Below are positions 14,322 through 15,515 of a stretch of DNA of 15,515 nt, piece by piece. Each line of letters starts with the position of its first letter. The first letter of the stretch is position 1. The stretch comes from Actinomycetota bacterium (GTDB lineage Bacteria > Actinomycetota > Acidimicrobiia > Acidimicrobiales > JAHWLA01): assembly GCA_019347595.1 (NCBI GenBank), contig JAHWLA010000033.1, forward strand, positions 1-15,515, written 5' to 3'. A program made the translations under genes and the position numbers. The notes beneath the pieces are model-generated. The model did no database searches. It was not told where the DNA came from and saw only the letters and a program-made list of their open reading frames with translations.

Positions 14322-14370
14322 GCCCCCTTGGAGCCTGAGAGGTGCTCGAGCCACTCAGTCTCCAGGGGGC
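14322..14370. terminator. Long stem-loop between convergent genes
   Basis: GCCCCCTTGGAG (14322-14333) pairs with CTCCAGGGGGC (14360-14370) with one bulged T, and CTGAG (14335-14339) pairs with CTCAG (14354-14358) inside. It lies 57 bases after the secreted-protein stop and about 80 bases after the methyltransferase remnant on the other strand. A bidirectional terminator is likely. The remainder of 14266-14448 holds only small hairpins. Confidence 0.6.
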
Positions 14371-14406
14371 ACCGGATGCAGCTTCACTACTCGGCGTGCA
14401 GCCGCG

Positions 14407-14441
14407 AAAAACAGCGCCTCTGCCACGCCCAGACAATGGCA
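14407..14441 (-). terminator. Possible terminator after methyltransferase remnant
   Basis: On the minus strand TGCCA (14441-14437) and TGGCA (14425-14421) can form a 5-bp stem, followed after nine bases by TTTTT (14411-14407), one of the few T-runs in the window. It begins eight bases past the remnant's TAG. The stem is short and the T-run distant, so the call is tentative. Confidence 0.25.
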
Positions 14442-14448
14442 GGTCGCC

Positions 14449-14689
14449 CTATGCCGTGGCGACGACGTACCGAAGTTGTTTTCCTGCCGGTATGCGCCGT
14501 CGGGGCGGCACTGCCCGCGAACGCGCCTCGCAGTGCCTCGGCGGCCACCTCCTCGCCCGCACGGTCGATCGCCATGCAGGCCGGCCCCGACGAGAGGTTG
14601 GCGAACGGCCGCATCAGCGGCTCGATCAGGGTCGACCACTCGTCGGCCCGTGTGCCCCAGAGGGCGCCCGGTCGCTCGGCGGAACCCAC
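14449..14689 (-). pseudogene. Remnant of SAM-dependent methyltransferase (core deleted, two frameshifts)
   Basis: Reading from GTG 14689, the frame gives a typical class I methyltransferase start (RPGALWGTRADEWSTLIEPL, about residues 6-25) and jumps directly to what is normally the far C-terminus: LSSGPACMAIDRAGEEVAAE and ALRGAFAG. The expected C-terminal tail then continues in a second frame as RPDGAYRQENNF and in a third as RYVVATA followed by TAG (14451-14449). Each change of frame equals the loss of one base. Intact family members are around 250-280 residues; here the whole SAM-binding Rossmann core is missing. The open frame that a gene caller would report (to 14387) is therefore not an intact small protein. 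It begins three bases after the stop of the upstream gene on the same strand, so it was once the last gene of this operon. Confidence 0.75.
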
Positions 14690-14692
14690 CGC

Positions 14693-14986
14693 TCAGCCGC
14701 GGTCGTCGATGACGTCGAGGTCGGAGAACGTCGGCGGCGTGTCGAGCAGCGTGGCCTGCTTCTCGGCGAACGACGACGTCGCCGGCAGGTTCGAGTTCTC
14801 CATCGCCGACTCGTAGGAGTCGAAGAACACGATGGCCAGGTAGCGGCCGGGCTGGTTGCGGTCGCGGGCCAGGATGGAGCGGCGCACCGTGCGCGTGCCC
14901 TCGGTCGCCTGCTCCCATTCCTGTCGGAGGGCCTGCAATTCCTCGAGCCGGTTGGTGCGGATCTCGATGACCTGGATGAACGACAT
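14693..14986 (-). CDS. Small dimeric alpha/beta-barrel-like hypothetical protein
   Basis: The 97-residue product starts MSFIQVIEIRTNRLEELQAL and contains TRTVRRSILARDRNQPGRYL and AIVFFDSYESAMENSNLPAT. The beta-alpha-beta pattern with a mid-protein FFDSYESAMENS segment resembles ferredoxin-like ABM or dimeric barrel proteins common in actinobacteria, where they are annotated as hypothetical. No catalytic residues can be named. The ATG at 14986 has a good ribosome site (AAGGGAG, seven bases upstream). It lies 26 bases after a methyltransferase stop and three bases before the methyltransferase remnant, so the three share an operon; a role linked to methylation or to handling its product is an inference only. 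Confidence 0.75.
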   Translation of the reverse strand: MSFIQVIEIRTNRLEELQALRQEWEQATEGTRTVRRSILARDRNQPGRYLAIVFFDSYESAMENSNLPATSSFAEKQATLLDTPPTFSDLDVIDDRG

Positions 14987-14993
14987 GGCTTTT

Positions 14994-15000
14994 CTCCCTT
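14994..15000 (-). promoter_or_regulatory. Shine-Dalgarno site for the 14986 start
   Basis: AAGGGAG on the minus strand ends seven bases before the ATG at 14986. It fixes the start inside a frame that is open well upstream. Confidence 0.7.
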
Positions 15001-15012
15001 CTTCCCATTCCG

Positions 15013-15515
15013 TCAGACGCGGGCTTCGATGATGAGGTTGAGCGGGGTGGCGGCGGCCCGCCGGAAGTGGGTGAAGCCGGCCTCCTCGAAGACCGACCGC
15101 AGCCGGGCCTCGCCCGCCTGGGCACCCAGCGCCAAGCCGACCTCCTGCGAGAGCGAGTTCGGCGAGCAGATGCACGACGAGGCGGTGTAGAGCAGGGCGG
15201 CCATCGGGTTCTCTGCGATGTTGGCCGACCGGTCGTCGAGGGCGAACGGCTCCACGAGCAGCACCGTGCCTCCGGAGTTCAGGTGCTCTCGGGCGTACCG
15301 GGCGGCGCCGACCGGATCGCCCATGTCGTGCAGGCAGTCGAAGAAGCAGATGACGTCGAACGTTCCGTCGTAGCCCTTGGCGTCGGCCACCTCGAAGCGG
15401 GTGCGATCGGCCACGCCCGCCTCCTTGGCCCGCTGCACGGCCGTCTCGATCGAAGGCGGGTGGAAGTCGAACCCAGTGATCCTCGCCTCGGGGAACGCCT
15501 GCGCCAGCACGACGA
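15013..15515 (-). CDS. Class I SAM-dependent methyltransferase (C-terminal part)
   Basis: The visible 166 residues are the C-terminal part of a SAM-dependent methyltransferase whose start lies beyond the right edge. Motifs in order: the strand after the glycine-rich loop, ARITGFDFHPPSIETA (15483-15436), binding the SAM ribose; a mid-domain FEVADAKG; the motif IV region FDVICFFDCLHDMGDP; and the motif V strand GGTVLLVEPFA. The tail SPNSLSQEVGLALGAQAGEA, then EEAGFTHFRRAAATPLNLII, is typical of the actinobacterial group that often carries an N-terminal winged helix (Rv2258c-like). The GTG at 15510 could open a frame but falls inside the Rossmann domain, so it is not the true start. The substrate is unknown. 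It is of a different subfamily from the remnant at 14449-14689. Confidence 0.9.
   Translation of the reverse strand, partial: VVLAQAFPEARITGFDFHPPSIETAVQRAKEAGVADRTRFEVADAKGYDGTFDVICFFDCLHDMGDPVGAARYAREHLNSGGTVLLVEPFALDDRSANIAENPMAALLYTASSCICSPNSLSQEVGLALGAQAGEARLRSVFEEAGFTHFRRAAATPLNLIIEARV

Noticed and set aside
14387..14689. Intact 100-residue protein
   Set aside because: After about residue 60 the frame departs from the methyltransferase tail, which continues in two other frames; it is better described as a pseudogene.
1..15515. CRISPR array, tRNA, insertion sequence or prophage genes
   Set aside because: No regularly spaced direct repeats, tRNA-like cloverleaf with conserved T-loop, transposase or phage structural motifs were seen on either strand.

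Overview
The window is very GC-rich, with third codon positions almost always G or C, TGA as the dominant stop codon and frequent GTG starts. Together with the gene families present (sbcDC, an RsbQ/RsbP-type pair, actinobacterial VOC, GT4 and methyltransferase families) and a high-GC actinobacterial-looking RNase P RNA, this points to a chromosomal segment of an actinomycetote, possibly a deep lineage such as Acidimicrobiia. The lineage is an inference from style and family content. I see no phage, plasmid, IS, CRISPR, tRNA or rRNA signatures, and no gene-free stretch longer than 300 bases.

Layout. 1-184 (minus) is the 5' part of the RNase P RNA gene, running off the left edge. 211-4406 (minus) is sbcD-sbcC, a DNA double-strand-end nuclease operon joined by a GTGA overlap. 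4407-4622 is a 216-base spacer with two strong inverted repeats. 4623-4787 (minus) is a small CsbD-type stress protein. 4814-5587 (minus) and 5616-5990 (plus) are two divergent VOC-fold genes only 28 bases apart; the second is coupled to an amidase (5990-7402). A GT4 glycosyltransferase (7392-8408, minus) converges on the amidase with overlapping stop regions. 8484-9400 (plus) is an acetoacetate-decarboxylase-like protein lacking the catalytic lysine, coupled to a short ORF that starts like DUF1697 and then diverges. 9492-10376 (minus) is a terpenoid-cyclase-fold protein bracketed by two imperfect palindromes that share a CGTACG core. 10476-12475 (plus) is an RsbQ-like hydrolase coupled to an RsbP-like PAS-PP2C phosphatase, an energy-stress signalling module. 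12513-13547 (minus) is the ribosome assembly GTPase RsgA. 13633-14265 (plus) is a secreted-protein gene interrupted by an in-frame amber codon. 14449-15515 (minus) is a methyltransferase, a small alpha/beta-barrel protein and the decayed remnant of a second methyltransferase.

How the genes work together. The certain functional units are SbcC/SbcD (one nuclease complex) and RsbQ/RsbP (hydrolase sensor plus phosphatase). The remaining genes form short one- or two-gene units. Three gene pairs use a GTGA stop/start overlap. Many first genes have a TANNNT-like -10 box placed 6-8 bases before the start codon, the signature of leaderless transcripts, while rsgA and the 14986 gene have clear Shine-Dalgarno sites.

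The most notable observations are the amber-split secreted protein, the internally deleted and twice-frameshifted methyltransferase remnant, a changed P4 helix strand in the RNase P RNA, the recurrent leaderless promoter geometry, and the pair of related palindromes around the cyclase-like gene. I did not find a convincing wholly new multi-gene system.
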